Source: Streptomyces sp. P9-A2
GTDB lineage: Bacteria; Actinomycetota; Actinomycetes; Streptomycetales; Streptomycetaceae
Direction of reading: 5' to 3'
DNA: 64,000 bases
Assembly: GCF_036634175.1 (NCBI RefSeq)
Contig: NZ_JAZIFX010000001.1
Coordinates: forward strand, 3,782,001 to 3,846,000
Part shown: piece by piece, positions 8,834-16,298 of the stretch
How positions within the stretch are numbered: the first letter of the stretch is position 1
Layout: each line of letters begins with the position of its first letter
Position numbers and translations under genes: made by a program
The notes under the pieces: generated by a model
Told to the model about the DNA's origin: nothing
The model's input: the letters and a program-made list of their open reading frames with translations, nothing else
Databases searched by the model: none

Positions 8834-9687
8834 TAGGAGAGTGTCAGGTCCGTCGTGATGGTTTCCCAGAGGGCGTCGAACCACTTCTGGGATTCCTCCA
8901 CGAACGCCTGGTCCCGCTGTCCGGCCTGCTTGGCGAAGGAGAAGAGCAGGGACTGGGAGCCGAGGGCGTCGTACATGTCCAGGGTCTGGGTGCCCCACTC
9001 CTCCTCGCGCCTGGCGAGCATGTAGTAACCGAGCAGCGCTTCCTGGCCGTTGAGCAGGTAGAGCTTCATCGGCGGAGTGAAGGGCAGGGCACGGAACCTG
9101 ACGTGGACGTCGATGCCGTGGGTGTGGCGGACGGCCTGCAGGTTGTGCTGGAGCACCTGGGCCTGGGCGTTGCGCATCTGCAGCCAGCGCTCGTGGACCG
9201 GGTCGTCGCCGTCGGCGTTCTCGTCGACCAGGACGGGGAAGGCCAGGTTGATGGTCCGGGACGGCAGGAGAACGCGGAATTCGATCGACTCGGGGCGGAG
9301 TCTGCCCTCGTGGATCAGCCGGACGGGTTCGCCGACGGCGACCATCAGCGTCTCGGAGGTGTGGGACACGACGTCGATACGGACGTGCGCCGCGGAGAAG
9401 GCCTCGGTGAGACGGGGGGCGAGGCCGACCATGGTCGGCTGGGGTTCGTCCGACGCCGGGGCCGGTTCGGCGATCCGGGGCGGGCTGCCCTTGCTGACGT
9501 TGCTCAGCAGACCGTCGTCCGCGAGAACGCGCAGTGCCTGGCGGACGACCCCGCGCTCCACGCCGAACTCCTCGGCGAGCTCGGCCTGGGTGGGCAGGCG
9601 TTCGCCGACCCTGAGCTCCCCGGCGCGGATACGTTCGCGCAGGATGTCGGCGATTTCCTGGGGCGAGTTCCTGCTGTTGCCGTTCAC
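8833..9687 (-). CDS. GntR-type winged-helix regulator (copy 1) with uncharacterised C-terminal domain
   Basis: 284 residues from GTG 9687, chosen for the GGAGA site upstream; an ATG at 9714 is the alternative. The N-terminal GntR winged helix is clear: EIADILRERIRAGELRVGERLPTQ, then ELAEEFGVERGVVRQALRVL. The C-terminal about 190 residues (LRPESIEFRVLLPSR, LPFTPPMKLYLLNGQEA, KWFDALWETIT) match none of the standard GntR effector domains (FCD, UTRA, MocR) that I know. It is a paralogue of the protein at 10156, which keeps the same motifs. Co-translated with the HAD hydrolase. Shared upstream DNA suggests both paralogues bind the same operators. Confidence 0.85.
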   Translation of the reverse strand: MNGNSRNSPQEIADILRERIRAGELRVGERLPTQAELAEEFGVERGVVRQALRVLADDGLLSNVSKGSPPRIAEPAPASDEPQPTMVGLAPRLTEAFSAAHVRIDVVSHTSETLMVAVGEPVRLIHEGRLRPESIEFRVLLPSRTINLAFPVLVDENADGDDPVHERWLQMRNAQAQVLQHNLQAVRHTHGIDVHVRFRALPFTPPMKLYLLNGQEALLGYYMLARREEEWGTQTLDMYDALGSQSLLFSFAKQAGQRDQAFVEESQKWFDALWETITTDLTLS

Positions 9688-9717
9688 TGCGACGCTCTCC
9701 TGGGCCACGACCAAACG

Positions 9718-9831
9718 CTACAACTTTGATCCATCTATGGGGAGTTGTTTGAGAGTTGTTTATAACTACCTGCCAAGTGGGGACAACCTAGCTAGAGTTG
9801 GTCACCAACTTGACCGAGTTGGCGGAAGTTC
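9718..9831. promoter_or_regulatory. operator cluster shared with the second GntR gene
   Basis: Contains the perfect palindrome agttggtcaccaact (9796-9810) and several agttg/caact half-sites at 9721-9726, 9742-9747 and 9753-9758. The 30-bp block starting ctacaactttgatccatct (9718) is nearly repeated at 11104, in front of the paralogous regulator. It lies between the divergent GntR copy 1 and the small membrane protein gene. Confidence 0.7.
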
Positions 9832-9878
9832 CGCTTCCGCTCACAGGAAAGCACGAAGCAGCACGAAGGGGGAACATC

Positions 9879-10067
9879 GTGCCAGTCCTCGCTCTCATCT
9901 CCGCGGTCCTCGTCGTCACCCTCGAGCAGTACGTCGAATGGAAGTACGGCATCGCCGGCATCATCGGCCTGCTGCTGCTCACCGTCGGCATCAAGGCCCG
10001 CAGTCCGGGCGTCAGTTCCGCCGGAGCCGTCCTGCTCGCACTGCTGATGACTCGGCCCGCACTCTGA
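9879..10067 (+). CDS. 62-residue two-helix membrane protein
   Basis: GTG 9879 with a good ribosome site (aagggggaac). Two transmembrane segments: VLALISAVLVVTLEQYV (about 3-19) and YGIAGIIGLLLLTVGIK (about 25-41), then a third hydrophobic stretch SSAGAVLLALLM at the end. Divergent from GntR copy 1 across the shared operator, so it is the likely regulated target. A shorter relative lies at 7890-8024. Function unknown; size and placement would fit a small toxin-like, signalling or transport-modulating peptide, without direct evidence. Confidence 0.7.
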   Translation: MPVLALISAVLVVTLEQYVEWKYGIAGIIGLLLLTVGIKARSPGVSSAGAVLLALLMTRPAL

Positions 10068-10094
10068 ACCACCCGTGCCTGCCGAGCCCCTGCC

Positions 10095-10127
10095 GAGCAC
10101 CCGTAGAGCACCCGTAGAGCACCCGTA
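10095..10127. repeat. 11-bp tandem repeat, three perfect copies
   Basis: gagcacccgta repeated at 10095, 10106 and 10117, with imperfect flanking copies. It lies in the gap between two convergent 3' ends. Confidence 0.8.
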
Positions 10128-10155
10128 GAGCACCTGCCGAGGGGGCGGGGAGACG

Positions 10156-11094
10156 TCAGCTCGTGAGCCGCAACTCCGAACTGATCGTCTCCCACAACGC
10201 GTTGAACCACAGCTGGGACTGCGTCACGAAGGCGTTGTCCCGCATCCCCGCGCCCTGCTCGAACGCGAACAGCGCGGAGCGGGTGCCCTGCGCGTCGTAC
10301 GTCTGAACGTTCTCCTGGTCGATCTGCGCCTCGCTGCGGGACAGCGTGTAGTAGGCGAACAGCGCCTCCACGCCGTTGAGCAGGTACAGCTTCACCGGCG
10401 GGGTGAAGGGCAGCGCCCGGAAGGAGACCCGCACGTCGATGCCGTGGGTGGCGCGCAGGGCGAGCAGATTGTGCCGGAGCACCTGCCCCTGGGCGTTGCG
10501 CATCGCCAGCCAACGCTCGTGCACGGGGTCGTCTCCGCGGCCGGCGTGACGGTCACCGTCCCGGCCGTCGTCAGGACTCCCGACCGCCACCGGGAAGGCG
10601 AGGTCGATGTTCCTGCCGGGCAGCAGGACGCGGACGTCGACCTTGGCCGGTTTCATCCGCCCGGCATGGATCCGGCGCAGCGGTTCGCCGATGGCGAGGG
10701 TGAGGGATACCGCGGTCAGACAGACGGCGTCGATCTCGACGTGCTCGGCCTCGAAGGCGGCGGCGATACGGGGTGTGAGGGCCGCCGTGGTGGGCTGGGG
10801 CGGCGCTCCCGGGCCGGTCGGCGCCCCTCCGGGGCGGCCGGCGACGGTCGCCGGGGCACCCTTGGCGACGTTGGTGAGCAACTGCTCGGACTGCAGGATG
10901 CGCAGTGCCTGGCGTACGGCACCGCGCTCGACGCCGAACTCGTCCGCGAGCTTCGCCTGAGTGGGCATGCGCTGGCCAGGTCGCAGCTCCCCGGACCTGA
11001 TCCGGGCGCGCAACTCGTCGGCCACCTCGCGATGTGTCCTCTGTGGCCGCTGAGGCCTCTTCCGTCCATTGACGGGGGCGTATTCCGGGTCCAC
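10156..11094 (-). CDS. GntR-type winged-helix regulator (copy 2)
   Basis: 312 residues, paralogue of the regulator at 8833-9687. Winged helix: EVADELRARIRSGELRPGQR, then KLADEFGVERGAVRQALRIL. The C-terminal domain shares LPFTPPVKLYLLNGVEAL and LWFNALWETISSELRL with copy 1. It has an insert of about 20 residues rich in D/G/R (GSPDDGRDGDRHAGRGDDP) where copy 1 is shorter. The start is GTG 11094, without a clear ribosome site. The two copies are separated by only the 62-residue membrane protein gene, so this looks like a local duplication that has diverged. Confidence 0.85.
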   Translation of the reverse strand: MDPEYAPVNGRKRPQRPQRTHREVADELRARIRSGELRPGQRMPTQAKLADEFGVERGAVRQALRILQSEQLLTNVAKGAPATVAGRPGGAPTGPGAPPQPTTAALTPRIAAAFEAEHVEIDAVCLTAVSLTLAIGEPLRRIHAGRMKPAKVDVRVLLPGRNIDLAFPVAVGSPDDGRDGDRHAGRGDDPVHERWLAMRNAQGQVLRHNLLALRATHGIDVRVSFRALPFTPPVKLYLLNGVEALFAYYTLSRSEAQIDQENVQTYDAQGTRSALFAFEQGAGMRDNAFVTQSQLWFNALWETISSELRLTS

Positions 11095-11103
11095 ACCAAA
11101 ACC

Positions 11104-11197
11104 CTACAACTTCTCGCCATCTTTTGGCAGTTCGATGGAAGGTGGTTATGAGCCGCATCCAAGCGGAGATAACTTAAGAGAAGTTGGTCGCCAACTT
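11104..11197. promoter_or_regulatory. operator region of GntR copy 2
   Basis: Carries ctacaacttctcgccatct (11104 on), matching 9718 in copy 1, and aagttggtcgccaactt (11181-11197), matching the 9796-9810 palindrome with one central change. An extra inverted repeat aactt-aagag-aagtt is at 11171-11185. Confidence 0.7.
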
Positions 11198-11435
11198 GAG
11201 CAACATGGTCGGACCTCCCAGGAGGTTGGCCATCACGGTGACAGTGGGGACCACTCCTCGAGCCGCCGACCGGGCTTCCCTTCCGGAGGGGAGCCGGGAA
11301 CCCGGTCGGTCAGCACCAGCGCAACAACCACAACTGAACAGCAGGAACAGCACAGCAAGAACGGCTACGGATGCACAGACACCCGCCGGACGAGGGAGAG
11401 GAGGAGAGAGCCACACCGAGGGAGCGCGGCAGCGC
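11198..11435. other. intergenic stretch with a hairpin, no gene seen
   Basis: No coding frame I can support, although the parallel with copy 1 would predict a small membrane protein here. A long hairpin (stem ccgaccggg / cccggtcgg, 11267-11275 with 11302-11310) lies downstream of the Eis-like gene and probably ends its transcript. Confidence 0.5.
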
Positions 11436-12707
11436 TCAGAACAGGTCCGGGCACCATGGACGCCTGGACGTACGCAGCAGGGCGTCGGCCTCACGGGCGG
11501 CGCCCGCTCGTTCTTCCCGGACCCGGCCCAGCGCCGCCAGCCGCACCGCCGACTCGTCACCCAGCCACAGCGGCGCCAACTCGGAGACGTCCAGAGCCAG
11601 ATCGGCGTCATCGGTGGTCGCCGCACACGTCCCGGTACCGTCCGCCGACGCCTGGAGCCGGTAGCGCCCGCCGGCCAGCCCCGCACCGTCGGCCACCTCC
11701 AGCACCAGCGACCCGGCAGCCTCGTACGTCCGGGCCTCCAGCGCCCGTACGACGTCCAGGACGCGCACCCACAGCCAGTCCGCGTACATCGTCACGACGG
11801 CGGCGCGCGGATCCGGCAGGAGGAACGGGAGCAGGTCGTCGGGGGCCCGCCAGCCGCTCTTCACCTTCACGATCCAGTCGATCGAGCACAGGTAGTGCCA
11901 CAGCGCCCGCTCCGCGGCCGGGCTCACCGCGAGCAGCCAGTCCACCCGCGCCGTGTTCAACGGCTGCTTGGAATCGCCCCACGTGTCGTCCGCCGTGTAG
12001 GAGACCATGCCCTCGACCTCGCCGTCCGCCGAGCGGTACACCGCGAAGAAGGGCTCGTTCCACGGCGTGGAGGAGCGAACGGCTCCGGTGGCGGTCTTCC
12101 ACCACAGGTCGGCCCGGCTGACCGCGCCCGGCTGGACCCCGCGCACCCGCTCGTGCAGCTCCGGGCCGAGCTTGCTCACGTCCTCCGCGTCCACGAGGTC
12201 CACCCGCCCACCGTCCTCCGGGCGGGACCGGCGCGGATCGAGACCGGTGCGCGGGACGTCGACGGTCCACTCGGTGGCCCAGGTGGCGGGGCCGAAGCCG
12301 TAGCGGCCGTAGATCGGGTACTCGGCGGATATGAGGGTCGCGACGACGTCCCCGCGTTCCTTGGCGGCGGCGAGGTCCTGCGCCATCATGCGGGTGAGCA
12401 GACCGCGCCGGCGGTGCGTGGGGCTGACGGTGACGTTCGATATGGCGTCGGCCTGCACGGCGGCCCCGCCGACCGCGGTGAGCTCCTGCGGGAAGGACCG
12501 GAACGTCGCGACGCAGCGGCCGCCGTCGAAGGCCCCCAGCGACCGGCCCGGCAGGAACTGCAGACGGCGTACGTCAAGAGCCTCCGGGGAAGGGGTGGGC
12601 TCCCGCAGGAACCCGATGTTCAGGGCCCGGTTCCAGTCGGCGAACTCGGTCTCGGTGATCGGGCGTACGTCGAGGTCGGTGCGGGACGTTCCGGTGCTGG
12701 GGGTCAT
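11436..12707 (-). CDS. Eis-like GNAT N-acetyltransferase
   Basis: 423 residues, the length of the Eis family (tandem GNAT domains plus a sterol-carrier-like domain) rather than a single GNAT. The acetyl-CoA site is in [20 protein letters not shown] (about 85-104). The sequence [16 protein letters not shown] is characteristic, and the protein ends in a free-carboxylate Phe (PDLF), which in Eis serves as catalytic base. Such enzymes acetylate amines, including aminoglycosides, at several positions. ATG 12707 is preferred over an upstream frame extension. Next to rsiG but not in an evident operon with it. Confidence 0.88.
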   Translation of the reverse strand: MTPSTGTSRTDLDVRPITETEFADWNRALNIGFLREPTPSPEALDVRRLQFLPGRSLGAFDGGRCVATFRSFPQELTAVGGAAVQADAISNVTVSPTHRRRGLLTRMMAQDLAAAKERGDVVATLISAEYPIYGRYGFGPATWATEWTVDVPRTGLDPRRSRPEDGGRVDLVDAEDVSKLGPELHERVRGVQPGAVSRADLWWKTATGAVRSSTPWNEPFFAVYRSADGEVEGMVSYTADDTWGDSKQPLNTARVDWLLAVSPAAERALWHYLCSIDWIVKVKSGWRAPDDLLPFLLPDPRAAVVTMYADWLWVRVLDVVRALEARTYEAAGSLVLEVADGAGLAGGRYRLQASADGTGTCAATTDDADLALDVSELAPLWLGDESAVRLAALGRVREERAGAAREADALLRTSRRPWCPDLF

Positions 12708-12854
12708 GACTTCACGGTAGGTCGCCTCCCGAGGAGGTGTCGCGCGCTTTTCCGACCACCCCGTGGCCACGGTCCGACTGGCTTCGGCCCCGGCCGGATG
12801 CGGCCCCGGTCACCGGATGTAAACCGCCCGCCCGGCATCCGGCCCCGCCCCGCC

Positions 12855-13496
12855 TCACACCAGCAGGTCGTCGACCTGGGCCTCCCCCTCGCGGTACCGG
12901 CGCGCGATCTCCGCACTGCAGTCGTCGGCGGTGCGCTGCAGGAGCTGCCGGCTCCGGGACACCTGCTGCTCGTACCCCACCAGCCGCCCCATCGCGGCCG
13001 TCAGCTCCCCGTCCGTACGCGCACCCAGGTCCGAGAGCTCCACCTCGGCGAGCATCTCCGCCGCCAGCCGTCCGTACTCCTCGCTCTGCGGCGTCCCCAG
13101 GGTCACATGGCGGGCGGACGAAGGCCGGCGCACCGGGGTGTCCCGCAGGATCTCCGCCAGCCGCTCCACCACGGACGCCTCCGCCGGCGCGGTGACCGAG
13201 GACGCGCCCACCGGTGTACGCCGGGCCAGTTCCGCCCGCAGGATGTCGATCCGTCCCTGGAGCAGCCGTCGTACATAGCTGAGGTCGGCCTCGTCGCGCT
13301 GGGCGTCGCGGCGCAGCGTGCGCAACTCGGGCAGACTGCGCACGGACAGGGCCGGCTCGGGCCCCGGGTGCTCCTCGGGCGGTGGTGCCGGGCTGTCCGT
13401 GCGCTGTGCGGGCGGGCGGTGGAACTCGCGTTCCCCCACCCCTGCCCGGGCCGGCAGGACAGGCCCGGACTGCTGCCCGGTTCCTGGTGTGCTCAT
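12855..13496 (-). CDS. rsiG: RsiG, c-di-GMP-dependent anti-sigma factor of WhiG
   Basis: 213 residues. Two copies of the published c-di-GMP signature E(X)3S(X)2R(X)3Q(X)3D are present: E69, S73, R76, Q80, D84 and E176, S180, R183, Q187, D191. Each lies in a long helix, giving the antiparallel coiled coil expected of RsiG. The first about 50 residues are Pro-rich and disordered. In Streptomyces RsiG loaded with c-di-GMP holds the sporulation sigma factor WhiG and blocks reproductive differentiation (family knowledge). The signature match makes this the firmest functional call in the left half. Divergent from dtd. Confidence 0.92.
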   Translation of the reverse strand: MSTPGTGQQSGPVLPARAGVGEREFHRPPAQRTDSPAPPPEEHPGPEPALSVRSLPELRTLRRDAQRDEADLSYVRRLLQGRIDILRAELARRTPVGASSVTAPAEASVVERLAEILRDTPVRRPSSARHVTLGTPQSEEYGRLAAEMLAEVELSDLGARTDGELTAAMGRLVGYEQQVSRSRQLLQRTADDCSAEIARRYREGEAQVDDLLV

Positions 13497-13661
13497 GTGC
13501 CTCGACCGTCCCCTCGACCGGTGTGTGCCGGCATCGTGTCACCCCTGAGGGCCGCTGTGCGACCGAGTGCTCCCGATCCGCCCCAGATGGGGGGTAAGGA
13601 GTAAAAATAGCCCGCCTGGGGGCCTGCCCGGACCACCGTCGGGCAGCTGTTCGCGGACCGG

Positions 13662-13667
13662 CATGAT
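13662..13667 (+). promoter_or_regulatory. possible -10 element giving a leaderless dtd mRNA
   Basis: catgat ends 6 nt before the dtd ATG and no ribosome site is present. The same 6-nt spacing is seen at 19915, 27200 and 54684. Confidence 0.35.
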
Positions 13668-13673
13668 GGACGT

Positions 13674-14099
13674 ATGCGTGCAGTGGTGCAGAGGGTGGAC
13701 GGCGCGAGCGTCGTCGTGGACGGCGAGACGGTGGGGGCGATCGAGGGCGAGGGGCTGTGTGCCCTGGTCGGCGTCACCCATGAGGACACCGAGGAGAAGG
13801 CGGCCCAGCTCGCCCGAAAGCTCTGGTCGGTGCGGATGCTCCAGGACGAGAAGTCGTGCAGCGACATCGACGCCCCGCTTCTGGTGATCAGCCAGTTCAC
13901 CCTTTACGGCGACGCCCGCAAGGGCCGGCGTCCCACCTGGAACGCCGCCGCCCCCGGGAGCGTCGCCGAACCGCTGGTGGACGAGGTGGTCGCCCAGCTG
14001 CGTGCGCTGGGCGCGACGGTGGCGACGGGCCGCTTCGGCGCGCGGATGCGGGTGTCGCTGACCAACGACGGCCCGTTCACCGTCCTCCTCGAGATCTGA
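13674..14099 (+). CDS. dtd: D-aminoacyl-tRNA deacylase
   Basis: 141 residues, normal length. Begins MRAVVQRV and carries the diagnostic SQFTLYGD motif, with the cross-subunit loop as NDGPFT (family: NxGPxT). The enzyme removes D-amino acids wrongly attached to tRNA, using RNA-based catalysis in a homodimer. No ribosome site precedes the ATG, so it may be leaderless. Monocistronic; transcribed away from rsiG. Confidence 0.95.
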   Translation: MRAVVQRVDGASVVVDGETVGAIEGEGLCALVGVTHEDTEEKAAQLARKLWSVRMLQDEKSCSDIDAPLLVISQFTLYGDARKGRRPTWNAAAPGSVAEPLVDEVVAQLRALGATVATGRFGARMRVSLTNDGPFTVLLEI

Positions 14100-14156
14100 T
14101 CCACGTCACCTCCGCACATCCGCCCTGACCCGCCTCCGCCGCGGGTCGGGGCCCGC

Positions 14157-14207
14157 CGCGGATCGGGTCACGACGCGGATCAGGTCCCGACGCGGATCAG
14201 GGCTCGA
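14157..14207. repeat. 17-bp tandem repeat, three imperfect copies
   Basis: Unit cgcggatcaggtcccga at 14157, 14174 and 14191; the last copy includes the stop codon of ygfZ. It forms the spacer between convergent dtd and ygfZ. Confidence 0.75.
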
Positions 14208-15162
14208 CCACGGTCTCCTGGGCCGCCGCCGTGTCCCCGGCCATCAGGCGGGCGTCGACCGGGATGTTCCGCTTGACCAGGGCGAGGGCGACCGGGCCCA
14301 GCTCGTGGTGGCGTACGGACGTGGTGACGAAGCCGATCCGGCGGCCGTCCGGACCGTCGTCGAGAAGCCGGAGGCCGGTGCCGGCCGGCGGCAGATGGAC
14401 CTCGCTGCCGTCCAGGTGCAGGAAGACCATCCTGCGCGGCGGCTTGCCCAGGTTCTGGACCCGGGCGACCGTCTCCTGACCCCGGTAGCAGCCCTTCTGC
14501 AGATGCACCGCACCGCCGATCCAGCCCAGCTCGTGCGGGATGGTGCGGTGGTCGGTCTCGAAGCCGAGCCGGGGGCGGTGCTGCTCGACCCGCAGTGCCT
14601 CGTGGGCGAGGATCCCGGCGGGCGGCCCGGCCTTCCCGGCGTACGACTCCAGGTCCGCGCGGGGCAGGAACAGATCACGGCCGTACGACGTCTCCCGGAC
14701 GGCGACGCCTTCGGGCGCCTCCGCGATGGAACCGGCGGGCAGGTGCACCACGGCGAAGTCCGCGGTGCGGTCGGCGGTTTCGACCCGGTAGAAGAACTTC
14801 ATCGACTCCAGGTAGGCGATCAGCGCCTCCTGGGTGCCGGGTTCGACATGGGCCCAGACGGTCTCGCCGTCGTCGACGAGGTAGAGCGCGTGCTCGATGT
14901 GGCCGTTCGCGGAGAGGATCAGCGCCTCGGTGGCCTGGTGCGGCGGAAGGTCGCTGACATGCTGGGTGAGCAGCAGATGCAGCCAGCTCAGCCGCTCCGG
15001 CCCGGAGACGGTGACGACCCCGCGGTGGGACAGGTCGACGAAGCCGGTGCCTTCGGCGAGGGCACGCTGCTCGCGGAACAGGTCGCCGTAGTGGGCGGCG
15101 ACGCCTTCGTCCACGCCCTCGGCGGGAACGGCGCCGGGCAGGGTCAGCAGAGGGCTCTTCAT
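14197..15162 (-). CDS. ygfZ: YgfZ/GcvT-domain folate-binding protein
   Basis: 321 residues with the GcvT-like aminomethyltransferase fold. The YgfZ signature K-G-C-Y-x-G-Q-E is present as LQKGCYRGQETVAR. YgfZ proteins use tetrahydrofolate to support assembly or repair of certain Fe-S enzymes. Nine base pairs downstream of nur on the same strand, so the two are probably co-transcribed. Confidence 0.9.
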   Translation of the reverse strand: MKSPLLTLPGAVPAEGVDEGVAAHYGDLFREQRALAEGTGFVDLSHRGVVTVSGPERLSWLHLLLTQHVSDLPPHQATEALILSANGHIEHALYLVDDGETVWAHVEPGTQEALIAYLESMKFFYRVETADRTADFAVVHLPAGSIAEAPEGVAVRETSYGRDLFLPRADLESYAGKAGPPAGILAHEALRVEQHRPRLGFETDHRTIPHELGWIGGAVHLQKGCYRGQETVARVQNLGKPPRRMVFLHLDGSEVHLPPAGTGLRLLDDGPDGRRIGFVTTSVRHHELGPVALALVKRNIPVDARLMAGDTAAAQETVVEP

Positions 15163-15171
15163 ACCCCTAGC

Positions 15172-15609
15172 CTACGACTCGGTAGTTGAACCCTTCAGGG
15201 AACAGTCCTTACAGCGGCCGAAGATCGCGAAATGCTTCAGGTCGGTGTCGAATCCGAAGGTGTCGCGCAGCTTCGCCGTGAAGTCGGCGGCCACCTCCAC
15301 GTCCGCCTCGATGACCTCGGTGCAGTCACGGCAGACGAGGTGCAGGTGGTGGTGCCGGTCGGCGAGGTGGTAGGTCGGGGCACCGTGCCCGAGGTGGGCA
15401 TGACTGACCAGGCCCAGCTCCTCCAGGAGCTCCAGGGTGCGGTAGACGGTCGAGATGTTGACCCCCGACGCCGTTCTCCGCACTTCCACGAGAATGTCGT
15501 CGGGGGTCGCGTGCTCCAGCGTGTCGACGGCTTCGAGCACGAGTTGGCGCTGCGGCGTCAGTCGGTAGCCGCGCTGCCTGAGATCGCTCTTCCAGTCGGT
15601 GCTCACCAC
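15172..15609 (-). CDS. nur: Nur, Fur-family nickel-responsive repressor
   Basis: 145 residues. Fur winged helix RLTPQRQLVLEAVDTLEHATPDDI then VNISTVYRTLELLEELGLV. Dimerisation/metal domain with HLADRHHHLHLVCRDC (His cluster plus first CxxC-type Cys) and GRCKDCSLKG (second pair). The sequence closely matches Nur of S. coelicolor as I remember it; that protein represses nickel uptake and the Fe superoxide dismutase when Ni is bound. The alternative is another Fur subgroup (Zur, CatR), less likely from the N-terminal VSTDWKSDLRQRGYRLTPQ. GTG start. Confidence 0.85.
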   Translation of the reverse strand: MVSTDWKSDLRQRGYRLTPQRQLVLEAVDTLEHATPDDILVEVRRTASGVNISTVYRTLELLEELGLVSHAHLGHGAPTYHLADRHHHLHLVCRDCTEVIEADVEVAADFTAKLRDTFGFDTDLKHFAIFGRCKDCSLKGSTTES

Positions 15610-15638
15610 ACCACGAGTCTAGAGCGCTCCCGGCCGGT

Positions 15639-16298
15639 TCACGGCTCGGCCGACAGAGTGCCGGTCATCAAGGCATCGGCGAGCACGCTGCGGTAGTCAC
15701 GGGTCACGCGAGCGATCTCGGCATGTGCCTGGATCTTGGCGTCGAGGGCGGCGAGTGTGGCACCGATCATCGCTTGCTCGGCAGCCGGCGGCACGAGGAC
15801 GGGTAGCCCGCCCACGGTGCGGATACTCAGCGACGGGATGACCGCGCCGGCCGTCCGAGCTCTGATCCAGTCCTGTGCGGCCGTCGCGCTCAGATAAGCG
15901 GTGAGATACGCGGCCGACACCCGCCTCGACTCAGGCAGCCTGAGTCGTATCAGGTTGGGGTGGAACAGCCGGCCCGCGTGTTCCCCGGTGACCAGGGCGC
16001 AGCGGCCCACGGTGCCGGTCCGGGTGAGGAGAATGTCCCCTTCGGCCAGCTCGTACTTCACCAGCGTCCGCTCCCGGTCCCGGGGGATCGCAGGGCCGGC
16101 AGCGGCTTCCTCGGTGTCGGTGACGATCCGCTGCTCCGCAAGATGGCGGGGCAGTACCAGGGGAAGCCCACCGTTCGCCCGGGTATGGCCTTTGTCCTCG
16201 GCGCGCCGGCCCGGCCCGGACTGGATGGACGCGCAGAGTTCCCGCAGGGGGCTGCACGACCATCCGACCGGCGGCACGAACTCGTCGATCGCCGTCAC
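15639..16298 (-). CDS. half-size type I restriction specificity subunit (HsdS-like)
   Basis: 219 residues: a single target-recognition domain (GWSCSPLRELC, LPLVLPRHLAEQRI, LAEGDILLTRTGTVGRCALV) and one conserved helical region (PPAAEQAMIGATLAALDAKI). Classical HsdS is about 400 residues with two of each, so this would work as a dimer and read a symmetric bipartite site. GTG 16298 overlaps the methylase stop (GTGA), with gaggagg upstream, so the pair is translationally coupled. No HsdR gene is in the window. Confidence 0.85.
   Translation of the reverse strand: MTAIDEFVPPVGWSCSPLRELCASIQSGPGRRAEDKGHTRANGGLPLVLPRHLAEQRIVTDTEEAAAGPAIPRDRERTLVKYELAEGDILLTRTGTVGRCALVTGEHAGRLFHPNLIRLRLPESRRVSAAYLTAYLSATAAQDWIRARTAGAVIPSLSIRTVGGLPVLVPPAAEQAMIGATLAALDAKIQAHAEIARVTRDYRSVLADALMTGTLSAEP

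Noticed and set aside
11198..11435. Third copy of the tiny membrane protein next to GntR copy 2
   Set aside because: No hydrophobic plus-strand frame is present; the minus-strand hydrophobic stretch lacks the shared A-V-L-L-A-L-L-M ending.
11184..13604. 806-codon open frame on the plus strand
   Set aside because: Runs antisense through the Eis-like gene and rsiG, both of which have clear motifs; no domains.
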